Part shown: positions 32,828-40,181 of the stretch, piece after piece
How positions within the stretch are numbered: position 1 is the stretch's first letter
How the letters are laid out: the number at the start of each line of letters is the position of its first letter
NCBI GenBank assembly: GCA_002154655.1
Contig: NGUZ01000017.1
Location: 1-40,181 of the forward strand
DNA length: 40,181 nt
DNA from: Corynebacterium kefirresidentii
GTDB taxonomy: Bacteria; Actinomycetota; Actinomycetes; Mycobacteriales; Mycobacteriaceae
Direction of reading: 5' to 3'
Made by a program: the position numbers and the translations under genes
Notes under the pieces: generated by a model
The model's database searches: none
What the model was told of the DNA's origin: nothing
Seen by the model: only the letters and a program-made list of their open reading frames with translations

Positions 32828-33070
32828 TTACTTGACCTCCAGCCCAACAACCTCGTAGTCCTCGATGACGGTATTGGCCAGCAGCGTGGCGGCTACCTTA
32901 TCTAGGTCATCTGCGGTAACGGAGTCATCGACCTCGAGCTCGAAGCGCTTTCCCTGGCGCACATCGCTGACACCGGATACCCCGATGCGACCCAGCGCGC
33001 GGACGACGGCTTGGCCCTGCGGATCCAGAATCTCCGCCTTGGGCATGACATTGACAACTACACGAGCCAT
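32828..33070 (-). CDS. purS: FGAM synthase subunit PurS
   Basis: This 80-residue small subunit dimerises and docks PurQ on PurL for ammonia transfer. MARVVVNVMPKAEILDPQGQAV and VRALGRIGVSGVSDVRQGKRFELEV are diagnostic. It is the first gene of the purSQL unit; ATG at 33070. A TACAGT box (33085-33090, minus strand) could serve as a -10 with a short leader. Confidence 0.95.
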   Translation of the reverse strand: MARVVVNVMPKAEILDPQGQAVVRALGRIGVSGVSDVRQGKRFELEVDDSVTADDLDKVAATLLANTVIEDYEVVGLEVK

Positions 33071-33176
33071 GAAATATTTGCCTTACTGTATGGGGCTTTG
33101 GTCTGCGCGGCTTAGTTTAGTTGGCACCCCCGCCTTTTACCTAGACTCACCCCCGCAGTGTGGGTTTCACCCCGCT

Positions 33177-33217
33177 TGGGCAAACTCTACGTGAACCTCA
33201 AACGACGCTCTGGCAAA
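33177..33217 (+). promoter_or_regulatory. Four 11-bp-phased units upstream of nucH (possible PhoR site)
   Basis: 8-mers TGGGCAAA, TACGTGAA, CAAACGAC and CTGGCAAA begin at 33177, 33188, 33199 and 33210. The 9-bp GGCAAACTC recurs exactly 33 bp apart (33179 and 33212). The 11-bp pitch and GTGAA core fit PhoR boxes; nucH belongs to the phosphate-starvation set in C. glutamicum. The match to consensus is weak. Confidence 0.35.
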
Positions 33218-33301
33218 CTCCGGCGTGCGCTCCCGCCCTCCCCGGCGCGGCGATCTACTAATAGACATCGCACACTATCGCTCTCTTTTAAGGTTGAATC
33301 T

Positions 33302-36040
33302 ATGTCTTCTCGTCGCCTAGGTGCGCTGGCGCTCGCCACCGCCTTGTCTTCTGCCGCCCTTGCCGTTCCCACTGCCACAGCCGCAACTGATGGCTCCGCT
33401 GCCGTCATCTCCGAGGTCTACGGGGGAGGCGGCAATAAGGGCGCTGCCTTCACCCATGACTTCATCGAGCTCTATAACCCCACCGATGCCCCGATTGACC
33501 TGACCGGATACACCGTGGAGTACTTCTCCGCCTCCGGCAACACAGGCGGCAAGGTAGAGCTTTCCGGCACCATCGCCCCGCACGGCTACTACCTAGTACA
33601 AGGCGCGGCCGGCAATGGTGCGGGCGATGCGCTGCCTACCCCAGACGCCGAGGGCAGCCTCAACATGTCCGGTTCCAAGGGCTCGGTGCAGCTTGCCGAC
33701 GCCACCGGTACCCCCATCGACGCCATCGGCTACGGCGCTGCTTCCCTCAAGGAAGGCACCGCCGCCGCGGGCCTGTCCAATGCCAAGTCTGCCTCCCGCG
33801 ACGCCGAGGGCACCGATACCGATGACAACGCCGCCGACTTCACCATCGGCACCCCTACCCCGACTAACGCCGGTAATGAGGCTCCCTCCCCTCAGCCTGA
33901 GGATCCGGCCGAGCCCGAGCAGCCAGCTCCCGAAGGCGTGACCGCCATCGCGGATATCCAAGGCACCGGCGCTGAATCCCCGCTCAAGGACCAGACAGTT
34001 GCCACCGAGGGCGTTGTCACCGGCGTGTGGAGCGAGGGCGGCCTTAATGGCTTTACCATCCAGACGGGCGGGACCGGTACCGAGGTTACCAAGGCCTCCC
34101 AGGCCGTTTTCGTGTACATGGGTGATAAGCCAGCCGACCAGTACCCGAACCTCGAGGATTCCGTTTCGGTCACCGGCAAGGTCTCCGAGTTCTACGGTTC
34201 CACCCAAATCACCGCTTCTGCGGTCACCCAGCTCGAGACCCCGCTGGAGAAGGTCACCCCACTCGAGGTGGACCAGCTTCCCGATGGCAACGAGGCCCGC
34301 GAGCCCTTCGAGCACATGCTCATCCAGCCCGGCGAGCACACCGTGACCAATAACTACTCGCTCAACCAGTACGGCGAGGTCGGACTCGCCCCCGGCAAGG
34401 AAGCCCTCCGTCAGCCTTCCGATATCTTCTCCCCTTCCACGGATCCCAATTCCGATATCCAGAAGCTGACCAAGGATAACGCCGATAAACTGGTCACCTT
34501 GGATGACGGCCGCACCCGCGACTATCTCAAGACCGACCAGAATACTCCGCTGCCCTATATCGCCCAGGATGATGCCCAGACCATCAAGTCCCTGCGCACC
34601 ACCGATACCGTCTCTTTCCAGCACCCGGTCATCGTAGGCTTTTCTCACGAGCAGTGGCGCTTCCAGCCCACCGCCCCGGTTACCGGCAACACCGCGGGCG
34701 CAGACCTGCCCATCTCTTGGGAGAACTCCCGCGAGGCTGAACTGCACGCCATCGATGACGTCAAGGGCGAATACACCATCGGCGCCTTCAACGTTTTGAA
34801 TTACTTCACCTCCCTGGGCGAGGAATTCGGCGGCAGCGCCTACACCGATCGCGAGGGCAATAAGGTCACCGTCAATCGCGGTAAGACCCGCGGCGCCTAT
34901 ACTCAGTCCGCACTCGCGGACCAGGAACGCAAGATTGTCGCGGCCATCAACGGCCTCGATGCAGATGTCATCGGCCTTTCCGAAATCGAAGATGGCTACG
35001 CCGTCACCGGTGACTTCGCCCAGCGCGATAAGGCCCTCAAGCACCTAACGGAAAAGCTCAACGAGGTCGCCGGCTCCGATAAGTGGGCCTTCGTTCCTTC
35101 TCCTTCTCAGGACGCCGTACCGGATTCCCCGGATGTCATCCGCACCGCGTTTATCTATCACAAGGATGTGGTCAAGCCGGTCGGCGAATCCCGCATATTC
35201 CAGGATGATCGCTTCACCGGCACCGCCCGCGAGCCACTCGCCCAGGAATTCCAACCGCTGAAGGAGGGCGAGGAGTCCTTCGTTGCCGTAGCCAACCACT
35301 TCAAGTCCAAGGGCTCGGTGGCCAAGGGCGATGCCGATTCCGGCGATGGCCAGGGCAATAACCCGAACGTGCGCAACGCGCAGGCACAGGCCGTTCTCGA
35401 TGCCCTGCACAAGCAGGAAGACTGGAAGGATAAGCCGCTTTTCGCTTTAGGCGATTTCAATACCTATACTCACGAGACCGCGCTCGATGTCTTCCGCAAC
35501 GATGGCTTCACCGTCCCTGCCGAAAAGTATGAGGCTGACCCTTCCTACCAGTTCTCCGGCTTGCTTGGCACCCTCGACCACGTGCTGGCCAATAAGGTTG
35601 CCACCGGCACGCTTGACGACGCCCAAGTGTGGAACATCAACGCCGACGAACCCGTCGCCTTCGAATACTCCCGCCGCAACTACAACATCGTGGACTTCTA
35701 CGATGACTCCCCATTCCGCGCCTCTGACCATGACCCAGTCAAGGTCGGTTTTACCCTCGGCGCAGACGACTCCGCTGGCCAGCCAGACGATCCTGCGGAT
35801 GATCCGGCGGATAAGCCTTCCGATAAGCCAGAGGACAAGCCATCAGAAAAGCCTGGTTCCAACTCCAGCACCAGCTCCGTCGGCGCTGGTATCGCCGCTG
35901 CCATCGCGGCCATCGCCGGCCTTATCGCCATCCCCGGCTTCCTCGCGGTGACCGGCAACCTCCAGAAGACCATCCCGGCCCCCATCTGGGGCATGCTGCC
36001 GCAGGAAGTAAAGAACTTCATCACCAGCCTGCAGCGCTAA
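33302..36040 (+). CDS. nucH: Secreted multi-domain nuclease (ExeM/NucH family)
   Basis: This 912-residue surface enzyme has a Sec signal peptide (MSSRRLGALALATALSSAAL, cleavage near ATA-AT at 27-28). It has a lamin-tail domain (about 30-180, AVISEVYGGGGNKGAAFTHDF) and an OB-fold-like region (about 210-320, VTAIADIQGTGAESPLKDQTV). The endonuclease/exonuclease/phosphatase domain follows (about 490-820: IGAFNVLNYF, LSEIEDG, VANHFKSKG, LGDFNTY, SDHDPV). A Pro/Asp/Lys repeat linker and a C-terminal hydrophobic segment (about 860-885) suggest membrane anchoring. It would degrade extracellular DNA, and in C. glutamicum nucH is induced by phosphate starvation. ATG at 33302 is chosen over a longer frame because the signal peptide begins there, with AAGG upstream. 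Confidence 0.92.
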   Translation: MSSRRLGALALATALSSAALAVPTATAATDGSAAVISEVYGGGGNKGAAFTHDFIELYNPTDAPIDLTGYTVEYFSASGNTGGKVELSGTIAPHGYYLVQGAAGNGAGDALPTPDAEGSLNMSGSKGSVQLADATGTPIDAIGYGAASLKEGTAAAGLSNAKSASRDAEGTDTDDNAADFTIGTPTPTNAGNEAPSPQPEDPAEPEQPAPEGVTAIADIQGTGAESPLKDQTVATEGVVTGVWSEGGLNGFTIQTGGTGTEVTKASQAVFVYMGDKPADQYPNLEDSVSVTGKVSEFYGSTQITASAVTQLETPLEKVTPLEVDQLPDGNEAREPFEHMLIQPGEHTVTNNYSLNQYGEVGLAPGKEALRQPSDIFSPSTDPNSDIQKLTKDNADKLVTLDDGRTRDYLKTDQNTPLPYIAQDDAQTIKSLRTTDTVSFQHPVIVGFSHEQWRFQPTAPVTGNTAGADLPISWENSREAELHAIDDVKGEYTIGAFNVLNYFTSLGEEFGGSAYTDREGNKVTVNRGKTRGAYTQSALADQERKIVAAINGLDADVIGLSEIEDGYAVTGDFAQRDKALKHLTEKLNEVAGSDKWAFVPSPSQDAVPDSPDVIRTAFIYHKDVVKPVGESRIFQDDRFTGTAREPLAQEFQPLKEGEESFVAVANHFKSKGSVAKGDADSGDGQGNNPNVRNAQAQAVLDALHKQEDWKDKPLFALGDFNTYTHETALDVFRNDGFTVPAEKYEADPSYQFSGLLGTLDHVLANKVATGTLDDAQVWNINADEPVAFEYSRRNYNIVDFYDDSPFRASDHDPVKVGFTLGADDSAGQPDDPADDPADKPSDKPEDKPSEKPGSNSSTSSVGAGIAAAIAAIAGLIAIPGFLAVTGNLQKTIPAPIWGMLPQEVKNFITSLQR

Positions 36041-36054
36041 CCGCCCACAGACGC

Positions 36055-36104
36055 AGACCCCGCTCGCTTCGGAGAAATCCCAAGCGTGCGGGGTCTTAAT
36101 TTTT
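36055..36104 (+). terminator. Terminator of nucH
   Basis: AGACCCCGC-CGCTT pairs with AAGCG-GCGGGGTCT (one mismatched T-T between blocks), with a loop of about 12 nt, followed by TAATTTTT. It lies 15 nt after the nucH stop. Confidence 0.87.
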
Positions 36105-36113
36105 GCGATTTCA

Positions 36114-36179
36114 ACGATTTCGTCCATCTAAAACACTACAACCGTTGACGGAAACAGGGTTTTAGATGGACGAAATCGT
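36114..36179. repeat. 66-bp nested perfect palindrome
   Basis: A 21-bp arm (36114-36134) and its exact inverse complement (36159-36179) flank a 24-nt centre that itself contains CCGT-TG-ACGG (36142-36151). The arms read ACGATTTCGTCC... and ...GGACGAAATCGT. It lies in non-coding DNA just after the nucH terminator. It has no T-tract and no coding potential. It could be a mobile or repetitive intergenic element or a cruciform-forming site. Confidence 0.6.
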
Positions 36180-36253
36180 GCTACCGGACATAGACACCAC
36201 CAACCATCCCCGCCACTTTTGTTCGCAGAACCTCTGACGAGGGAATGCGCTCC

Positions 36254-36937
36254 CTAATTTGGCAGGAAGGCGCCATAATCGGCAGGGGTCGCCCCTGCAT
36301 TGATGGCGCGGTCGGCGGCTTTGACGAAGTCATGGATCACCTTGCGGTCATCTAGGTTTCGTCCGGACACGGACAGGCGGACGGTATTTCCACGCTGCGC
36401 GGAACGCTCTGCCGCACGGATGATGTTTTTGCGCCACCATTTGGCAGAACCGAATCCCTCACCAAAGGACAAGTTGCGGGCTTGATGGAACTTGCCGGAG
36501 CTAATCTGCAAAATGCCGCGGGTGGAGGCGGCTACCTCGAACTTGAATTGTGGCAATACCTGCAAGGTGCCGGGAGACATGCGCCAGCGCGGTGGCGCGA
36601 AAATTGTGGGCTCGAAGCCGATCTTGGCCATCTGGCGGGTAGCACCCGCGAGTCGGAGCTTTGCCTCGTGGGAGTCGAGATTCGCGAACTCCGCTCGACG
36701 GCCCTGTACCGAGCGATCGAAACCGTTCAGGATGAGAATGCGGCCGGCATCGGCTTGGTCTTGAAGCCACTTCTTGGTGTCTTTGTCTTTGGCGAGGTGC
36801 CAGTTGCCGTCGATATGCGGGGCAATCAGCAGGGAAACAGGAATCTCCTCCCGATCAAGGATCGAGAGGAGCCGGCTAGCCTGCTTCCGTGTGTCATCAA
36901 AGATGCTGGAGATAGATACCAGAAGGTGGCCATTCAT
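36254..36937 (-). CDS. DUF2334/polysaccharide-deacetylase-like protein
   Basis: This 227-residue protein has the NodB-like order of segments: LLVSISSIFDD (strand with Asp-Asp), IPVSLLIAPHIDGNW, LILNGFDRSVQGRRAEFANLDSHEAKLRL, and IFAPPRWRMSPGTLQVL. This fits DUF2334-type relatives of polysaccharide deacetylases. Asp and His residues that could bind metal are present, but the expected HxxxH is not clear, so catalytic activity is uncertain. There is no signal peptide, so it would be cytoplasmic. The start is ATG at 36937 with GATAAT ending 7 nt upstream (leaderless). Confidence 0.72.
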   Translation of the reverse strand: MNGHLLVSISSIFDDTRKQASRLLSILDREEIPVSLLIAPHIDGNWHLAKDKDTKKWLQDQADAGRILILNGFDRSVQGRRAEFANLDSHEAKLRLAGATRQMAKIGFEPTIFAPPRWRMSPGTLQVLPQFKFEVAASTRGILQISSGKFHQARNLSFGEGFGSAKWWRKNIIRAAERSAQRGNTVRLSVSGRNLDDRKVIHDFVKAADRAINAGATPADYGAFLPN

Positions 36938-36993
36938 AAGGAAAATTATCGCACAGGAATTTAGGATTCGCGCGCTGGCCCCCTATCCGGGTT

Positions 36994-39117
36994 TTACTTC
37001 TCCAGACCGGTGGCCTTGTTGATGGTCCACGCATACTCGAAGGCGTTTTGGCGCCACTTTTCATAGCGACCGGACACTCCGCCGTGGCCTGCGGCCATTT
37101 CGGTTTTGAGCAGGAATTCGCCGCCGGTGGCCGTCGCCCGCAGCTGGGCAATCCACTTGGCCGGTTCGACGTAGAGCACGCGGGTATCGTTTAGCGAGGT
37201 AATAGCCAGGATATCCGGATAGTCCTTGGCCTCGATATTCTCGTACGGCGAGTAAGACTTCATATAGTCATAGACCTCAGGATCGTGGTACGGATCGCCC
37301 CATTCCTCCCACTCAGGCACGGTAAGCGGCAGTTCCGGCATGAGGATAGAGGTCAGCGGATCCACGAACGGAACAACGGCTTGGATGGCGGTAAAGCGGT
37401 CAGGGGCCATATTGGCGATAGCGCCCATGAGCATTCCGCCGGCCGAACCGCCCTCGGCCACCATTTGGTCTGCGGTGGTCACCCCGCGGGCGATGAGGTC
37501 ATCAGCGACGTCGATGAAGTCGGTAAAGGTGTTTTTCTTCTTGAGCATTTTGCCATCGTCGTACCAGGTGCGCCCCATCTCGCCGCCGCCGCGCACGTGG
37601 GCGACCGCAAAAATCATGCCGCGGTCCATCAGGGACAGGCGGGTCACGGAGAAGGCCGGATCCACGCTGACCTCGTAGGAGCCATAGCCGTAGAGCAGAG
37701 TCGGATTCGGCTGGGTGCGGTCAAGATCGGCGCGGTGGACAATGGAGACGGGGATGTCGGTGCCGTCGGCAGCCGTGGTCCACAGGCGATAAGCTACGTA
37801 ATCATCCGGGTTATAGCCACCGGGAACCTCTTGCTCCTTGAGCAGGGTGTACTCGCCGGTGTCCACGCGGTAATCGAAAAGCTGGGCGGGCTGGGTGAAG
37901 GATACGTAGCTCACGCGGAGGACTGGGGCGTCCCACTCCGGGTTGCCAGATACGGACACGGTGAAGAGCTCTTCGTTGAAGTTGAGCTCTTCGAATTCGC
38001 CAAAGCCGTCATTAATGCGCATGATGGCGGCACGGCCGATGCCGCCGCGGCGGTAACCCACCACAATTTGGTCGCGGTAGGTATCCACGCCCTCGATGCG
38101 GGTGGTTTCCTTGTGTGGCAGGAGCGCGGGCAGATCCCGAAGAGCGGGCAGCTCGCCGTCGGCCTTGGTATAGCCCACCTCGAAGTTGGGGCCGGTGGCA
38201 TTGTGGGTGACAATCCAGTAGTCCTCGCCCTTGACGACGGCGTGATCGACGTCGTAGTCCACGCCGGATTCTCGCTCCCACAGCAGGCGGAAGTCGCCCT
38301 CGGGGTTGTCCTCTTTGAGCACCCATACCTCAGAGGTCACCTTGGAGCTTATGCCAAGGAAGAGGTACTTATCAGAGCGGGCGCTGCCAATGCCGACGTT
38401 GAAGTGCTCATCTTCTTCCTTAAACACCTGCACGTCCTTGGACTGCGCGGTGCCTACCTTGTGGCGCCAGATGGCATCGGGGCGCCATGCATCGTCGACG
38501 GTGGTGTAGAAAATAAAGCCGTCTCCGGCCCAGGTAGCGCCGTAGAAAATGCCCTCTAGGTGGTCGTCGAGAAGCTCGCCGGTCTCTAGGTCCTTAATGT
38601 AGAGCTCAAAGCGCTCATCGCCAGCAAAATCCACCGAATAGGCCAGGTAGCGGCCAGAATCAGAGATGGAGGCGGCGCCGAGGGCAAAGAAGTCCTTGCC
38701 CTCCGCCAGCGCGTTGGCGTCGAGGATAATCTCTTCCCCGTCCGGGGTACCTTCCTCCGGGATAATCGGGGCGGTCCAGGGATCAGAACCCTCCTCTACT
38801 GGAAGGCGACAGGAATAACCGTAGCTCTTACCCTCCTCTGTGCGGCCGTAGTACCAGTAATCGCCGCGGCGGGAGGGCACGGACATATCAGTCTGTTTGA
38901 TGCGGGACTTAATCTCCTGGAAGATATTCTCCGTCATCTCCTCCAAATGCGCGGTCTTCGCCTTGGTGTAATCATTTTCGGCGTTGAGGTAATCCAGGGT
39001 TTCCTGGGATTCCTTATCACGCAGCCACTCGTAGTTATCCACGAACTCCCGGCCGTGGAAGGAACGGGTCACGGGGTGGACGGCGGCTACGGGGGCGGAA
39101 AGATTCTCGTTGCTCAT
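36994..39117 (-). CDS. ptrB: Oligopeptidase B (S9 serine peptidase)
   Basis: This 707-residue cytoplasmic prolyl-oligopeptidase-family enzyme cleaves short peptides after Arg/Lys. The N-terminal part is a beta-propeller (about 70-420). The C-terminal alpha/beta hydrolase has the nucleophile in EGGSAGGMLMG, the Asp in ITSLNDTRV and the His in AAGHGGVSGRY. HVRGGGEMGRTWYDDGK is diagnostic of oligopeptidase B. ATG at 39117 (MSNENL) is chosen over an upstream in-frame codon because TACAGT ends 8 nt before it. It is followed on the same strand by the DUF2334 gene. Confidence 0.94.
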   Translation of the reverse strand: MSNENLSAPVAAVHPVTRSFHGREFVDNYEWLRDKESQETLDYLNAENDYTKAKTAHLEEMTENIFQEIKSRIKQTDMSVPSRRGDYWYYGRTEEGKSYGYSCRLPVEEGSDPWTAPIIPEEGTPDGEEIILDANALAEGKDFFALGAASISDSGRYLAYSVDFAGDERFELYIKDLETGELLDDHLEGIFYGATWAGDGFIFYTTVDDAWRPDAIWRHKVGTAQSKDVQVFKEEDEHFNVGIGSARSDKYLFLGISSKVTSEVWVLKEDNPEGDFRLLWERESGVDYDVDHAVVKGEDYWIVTHNATGPNFEVGYTKADGELPALRDLPALLPHKETTRIEGVDTYRDQIVVGYRRGGIGRAAIMRINDGFGEFEELNFNEELFTVSVSGNPEWDAPVLRVSYVSFTQPAQLFDYRVDTGEYTLLKEQEVPGGYNPDDYVAYRLWTTAADGTDIPVSIVHRADLDRTQPNPTLLYGYGSYEVSVDPAFSVTRLSLMDRGMIFAVAHVRGGGEMGRTWYDDGKMLKKKNTFTDFIDVADDLIARGVTTADQMVAEGGSAGGMLMGAIANMAPDRFTAIQAVVPFVDPLTSILMPELPLTVPEWEEWGDPYHDPEVYDYMKSYSPYENIEAKDYPDILAITSLNDTRVLYVEPAKWIAQLRATATGGEFLLKTEMAAGHGGVSGRYEKWRQNAFEYAWTINKATGLEK

Positions 39118-39169
39118 GCCGTCCCACTGTACGCGTGGCACCCCGTGGTGCGGGAGCTTCGGCGGGGAG

Positions 39170-40063
39170 TTAGTCCTCGGGCGAGAGGAAATCAGCGAAG
39201 TGCTTGCCGGACAGCCGCTCGTAGGCCTCGATGTAGCGCAGGCGGGTGGCGGAAACGACGTCGGCAGGCAGCTGAGGCGGGGTGCCGTCGGCGGCTTGGT
39301 CCCACCCGGAGGCGTCGGAAGTCAGCCAATTGCGTACATACTGCTTGTCGAAGGATGGCTGAACCTCGCCCTCGACATAAGAATCAGCCGGCCAGTAGCG
39401 GGAGGAATCTGGGGTGAGGACCTCATCGGCCAGCACGAGCGTACCGTCCTGGTCAAGACCGAACTCGAACTTGGTATCGGCGAGGATGATGCCCTTCTCC
39501 TCCGCGAGCGCGGCGGCCTCGGAGTAGATGCGGAGGGTGGCCGCGCGCAGCTCCTCGGCGCGCTCGGCGCCTAGCTTGTCCACCACGTAGTCGAAGGACA
39601 CGTTCTCATCGTGCTCGCCCTGCTCCGCCTTGGTCGCCGGGGTGAAGATGGGCTCGGGCAGGCGGGAAGCCTCAACCAGGCCATCTGGCAGCTCGATACC
39701 GCACACGGTGCCGTTGGCCTTGTACTCCTTCAAACCGGAGCCGGTGAGAAAGCCGCGGGCTACGCACTCGAAGGGCAGCATATCCAGCTTCTTGACCACC
39801 ATCGCACGGCCGAGGCACTCGGCTGGGATGCGCTCATCATCGAGCGGGCCGGCCAGGTGGTTGGGAAAATCAATGGAGTCGAAGAAGAACTTCGAGGTCG
39901 CGGTCAGCACGCGGCCCTTGTCCGGGATGGCCGGCTCGAGGGCGTGGTCGTAGGCGGAGATGCGGTCCGAGACCACCATCAAAAGAGTGTTCTCGTCTAC
40001 ATCGTAGATATCGCGAACCTTGCCAGAGGCAAGATGGGTATAAGAAGAAAGCTCAGGACGCAT
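39170..40063 (-). CDS. purC: SAICAR synthase
   Basis: This 297-residue enzyme joins CAIR and aspartate in purine step 7. Motifs are [44 protein letters not shown] and the catalytic/ATP-binding [11 protein letters not shown] with [17 protein letters not shown] at 40063 is preferred: TAGAAT ends exactly 7 nt upstream, whereas the in-frame ATG at 40072 would lie inside that -10 box. The gene's upstream side faces what appears to be an insertion-sequence end from 40127, leaving about 50 bp of native DNA above its -10. Confidence 0.96.
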   Translation of the reverse strand: MRPELSSYTHLASGKVRDIYDVDENTLLMVVSDRISAYDHALEPAIPDKGRVLTATSKFFFDSIDFPNHLAGPLDDERIPAECLGRAMVVKKLDMLPFECVARGFLTGSGLKEYKANGTVCGIELPDGLVEASRLPEPIFTPATKAEQGEHDENVSFDYVVDKLGAERAEELRAATLRIYSEAAALAEEKGIILADTKFEFGLDQDGTLVLADEVLTPDSSRYWPADSYVEGEVQPSFDKQYVRNWLTSDASGWDQAADGTPPQLPADVVSATRLRYIEAYERLSGKHFADFLSPED

Positions 40064-40126
40064 GGCTTTCATTCTAGCGCCCAGGGGTGGCGAGTAGGTT
40101 TCGATCAAATAAGCCCCGAAATCCGC

Positions 40127-40181
40127 TGAACTGCTCCCCATTAGTTGGACTGAGAAATCAGTTTCCGATTAGTGGGGAGTA
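40127..40181 (+). mobile_element. Probable left end of an IS3-family (IS150-like) insertion sequence
   Basis: From 40127 the sequence TGAACTGCTCCCCATTAG followed by TTGGAC matches the terminal-repeat pattern of IS150-group elements (TG start, C-rich run, then GTTGGAC). Inside are nested hairpins: CTCCCCA/TGGGGAG (40134-40140, 40173-40179) and ACTGA-GAAA-TCAGT (40149-40162). The transposase would lie beyond the window edge, reading rightwards, divergent from purC. The call rests on remembered IS150 ends, not a search. Confidence 0.5.

Noticed and set aside
33593..35044. 483-codon open frame on the minus strand
   Set aside because: Antisense shadow of the nucH gene; repetitive Gly/Leu/Val composition and no start signal.
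37285..38559. 424-codon open frame on the plus strand
   Set aside because: Antisense to oligopeptidase B; no family features.
1..40181. CRISPR arrays, rRNA genes or prophage structural genes
   Set aside because: No regularly spaced repeats, rRNA-like sequence or phage structural motifs were seen in the window.

Overview
This window is a high-GC actinobacterial chromosome segment, almost certainly Corynebacterium. The evidence is the order actA - dusB - phoU - pstBACS - mshD (mycothiol synthase), then purM/purF, purL/purQ/purS, a nucH-type nuclease, ptrB and purC. There are also Actinobacteria-specific families (DUF3073, an LmeA-like protein, a nitrobindin-like protein). Many genes have a -10 box 6-8 nt before the start codon and no Shine-Dalgarno, the layout of leaderless transcripts common in this group.

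Layout. 1-1.3 kb: a tRNA cluster on the minus strand (Asp partial, Asp, Glu, Lys) with a small DUF4288-type gene between the two tRNA-Asp copies and a CsoR-type repressor gene. 1.3-10.3 kb: acetate CoA-transferase, tRNA-dihydrouridine synthase, PhoU, the pstS-C-A-B phosphate transporter (minus strand, with a PhoR-like 11-bp direct repeat upstream of pstS) and mycothiol synthase. 10.3-15.2 kb: housekeeping genes in very tight divergent and convergent arrangements (LmeA-like, lipid kinase, nitrobindin-like, pabC, ygfZ, DUF3073). 15.3-18.3 kb: purM, purF and a sterol-carrier-family gene. 18.3-29.7 kb: a variable-looking block lying between purF and purL. It holds an acyl-CoA thioesterase, a secreted asparaginase with a potentially structured leader, a LysR regulator divergent from a TDT transporter, a haemolysin III-family membrane protein, a 1660-residue type ISP restriction-modification enzyme, and a divergent TIGR02391/HEPN-like protein. 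29.8-33.1 kb: purL, purQ, purS. 33.3-36.1 kb: a secreted, probably cell-surface nuclease. 36.1-40.1 kb: a nested palindrome, a DUF2334 gene, oligopeptidase B and purC. The right edge carries what looks like the left end of an IS3-family (IS150-like) insertion sequence.

How the genes work together. Two phosphate-starvation loci are present, pst/phoU and nucH, and the nuclease would release phosphate from extracellular DNA for Pst uptake. Purine synthesis steps 1 (PurF), 4 (PurLQS), 5 (PurM) and 7 (PurC) are spread over three minus-strand units. The type ISP enzyme and the HEPN-like protein are a plausible defence pair. The most distinctive non-coding signals are the 125-nt leader before the asparaginase gene, the 66-bp nested palindrome after nucH, the symmetric LysR/TDT promoter dyad, and the orphan 18-bp operator-like palindrome at the haemolysin III promoter.
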